DNA of 22,754 nucleotides from a virus, in the IMG/VR virus record IMGVR_UViG_3300010885_061724, positions 1 through 22,754 of that record, one strand, 5' to 3'. Below the pieces are notes generated by a model, which worked only from the letters and a program-made list of their open reading frames with translations, was not told the DNA's origin and did not search any database. How positions within the stretch are numbered: position 1 is the stretch's first letter; each line of letters begins with the position of its first letter. Positions 21,846-22,754 of this stretch are shown here, one piece after another. The position numbers and the translations under genes are program-made.

Positions 21846-22754
21846 ATGGATTTTTTAAAAGATATTGTAAAAGAAATTGGCGGAGAATATACGCAACTGG
21901 CATCAAATATTGATGAGACCGAAACTTATGTGGATACGGGTTCATACATCTTTAATGCTCTTGTCAGTGGGAGTATCTTTGGTGGGGTTTCTGGTAACAA
22001 GATTACTGCAATTGCAGGTGAAAGTAGCACTGGAAAAACTTTCTTTAGTTTGGCAGTGGTCAAGAATTTCCTTGATAATAATCCTACTGGATATTGTTTG
22101 TATTTTGATACTGAAGCTGCTATCACAAGATCCCTATTGGAGAGTAGAGGAGTTGACACAACTCGTGTGGTTGTTGTCAATGTTGTCACCGTAGAAGAGT
22201 TTCGTGGTAAGGCACTGAAGGCAGTTGATCTGTATATGAAGAAACCTGAAGGAGAACGTAATCCTTGTATGTTTGTGCTAGACTCTTTGGGAATGCTTTC
22301 GACTAGCAAGGAAATCAACGATGCCCTGAATGACAAGGAGGTGCGAGATATGACCAAATCCCAACTCATTAAAGGTGCATTCCGTATGCTTACACTGAAA
22401 CTAGGTCAAGCAAACATTCCAATGATCGTGACTAATCATACTTATGATGTAATTGGTGCTTATGTTCCTACTAAAGAAATGGGAGGTGGTAGTGGTCTTA
22501 AATATGCCGCTTCTACTATTGTTCATCTTTCAAAGAAGAAAGAAAAGGACGGAACAGACGTTATTGGAAATATTATCAAGGCAAAAACTGCTAAGTCTCG
22601 TCTAAGTAAAGAAAATCAAGATGTTGAAATACGTTTGTTCTATGATGAACGTGGATTGGACAGATATTATGGTCTTCTGGAACTTGGAGAGATTGGTGGA
22701 CTTTGGAAGAATGTTGCCGGACGTTATGAAATGGATGGTAAGAAACTCTATGCA
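21846..22754 (+). CDS. uvsX: Recombinase UvsX (3' end beyond window)
   Basis: The ATG at 21846, two bases after the gp43 stop, opens a frame that runs without a stop to the window end (303 codons). It is a RecA/Rad51-family strand-exchange protein that works with UvsY and gp32. Walker A is 'GESSTGKT' at 58-65, the catalytic glutamate lies in 'YFDTEAA' (E90), and Walker B 'MFVLDS' ends near residue 147. The later 'MIVTNHTYD' and 'EMGGGSGLKYAA' match the DNA-binding loop region of UvsX. T4 UvsX is about 390 residues, so roughly the last fifth to quarter is missing. Base composition is less AT-rich than the polymerase gene. No Shine-Dalgarno is apparent, so coupling to gp43 is likely. Confidence 0.96.
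   Translation, partial: MDFLKDIVKEIGGEYTQLASNIDETETYVDTGSYIFNALVSGSIFGGVSGNKITAIAGESSTGKTFFSLAVVKNFLDNNPTGYCLYFDTEAAITRSLLESRGVDTTRVVVVNVVTVEEFRGKALKAVDLYMKKPEGERNPCMFVLDSLGMLSTSKEINDALNDKEVRDMTKSQLIKGAFRMLTLKLGQANIPMIVTNHTYDVIGAYVPTKEMGGGSGLKYAASTIVHLSKKKEKDGTDVIGNIIKAKTAKSRLSKENQDVEIRLFYDERGLDRYYGLLELGEIGGLWKNVAGRYEMDGKKLYA

Noticed and set aside
1-22754. tRNA genes, CRISPR arrays, insertion sequences, photosynthesis genes such as psbA
   Set aside because: None could be found by eye; all gaps are short (at most about 120 bases) and are explained by promoters, terminators and leaders.

Overview
The window is a stretch of a T4-like myovirus genome, most probably a marine cyanophage (Synechococcus/Prochlorococcus type). 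It is AT-rich by eye and every convincing gene lies on the + strand, packed with 1-4 base stop/start overlaps. The order (gp18, gp19, gp20, gp67-like, gp21, gp22, gp23, gp3-like, UvsY, UvsW, gp55, gp47, gp46, gp45, gp44, gp62, RegA, Hsp20, gp43, UvsX) is the conserved core order I know from cyanophages. The Hsp20 gene, a gene resembling the cyanobacterial DUF3110 family, and Sm-like genes resembling a protein of putative cyanophage origin support that host range. A related marine myovirus of another host, such as a pelagiphage, cannot be excluded; no photosynthesis gene lies in the window.

Bases 1-8789 are the virion block: tail sheath (5' end missing), tail tube, portal, a tiny gp67-like core protein, an unknown small protein, prohead protease, scaffold, major capsid protein and a tail-tube-fold protein that is probably gp3. 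T4-type late promoter boxes (TATAAATA, AATAAATA or CTAAATA) precede gp20, gp67, gp22, gp23 and gp3. A strong terminator follows gp23.

Bases 8786-14663 hold recombination and late-transcription functions: UvsY, UvsW, an Sm-like protein, the late sigma factor gp55, and the gp47/gp46 nuclease complex with a DUF3110-like gene between its subunits. Bases 14705-22754 hold the replisome: a DUF3310-like protein, sliding clamp, an unknown protein with an endonuclease V-like N-terminal motif, clamp loader gp44/gp62, RegA, Hsp20, two more Sm-like proteins, DNA polymerase and the start of UvsX. Sigma70-like early promoters can be read before gp55, before the DUF3310 gene, and inside the terminator behind hsp20.

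The points most worth following up are three small proteins sharing an Sm-like pattern around the replication genes, the candidate diverged DNA-repair glycosylase between clamp and clamp loader, a scaffold with an extra repeated and acidic N-terminal half beside a gp67 that has lost its acidic tail, a gp55 without the T4 clamp-binding tail, and a terminator whose 3' arm doubles as a promoter -35 element. No tRNA, CRISPR array, insertion sequence or attachment site was seen. The longest gap without a gene is about 120 bases.
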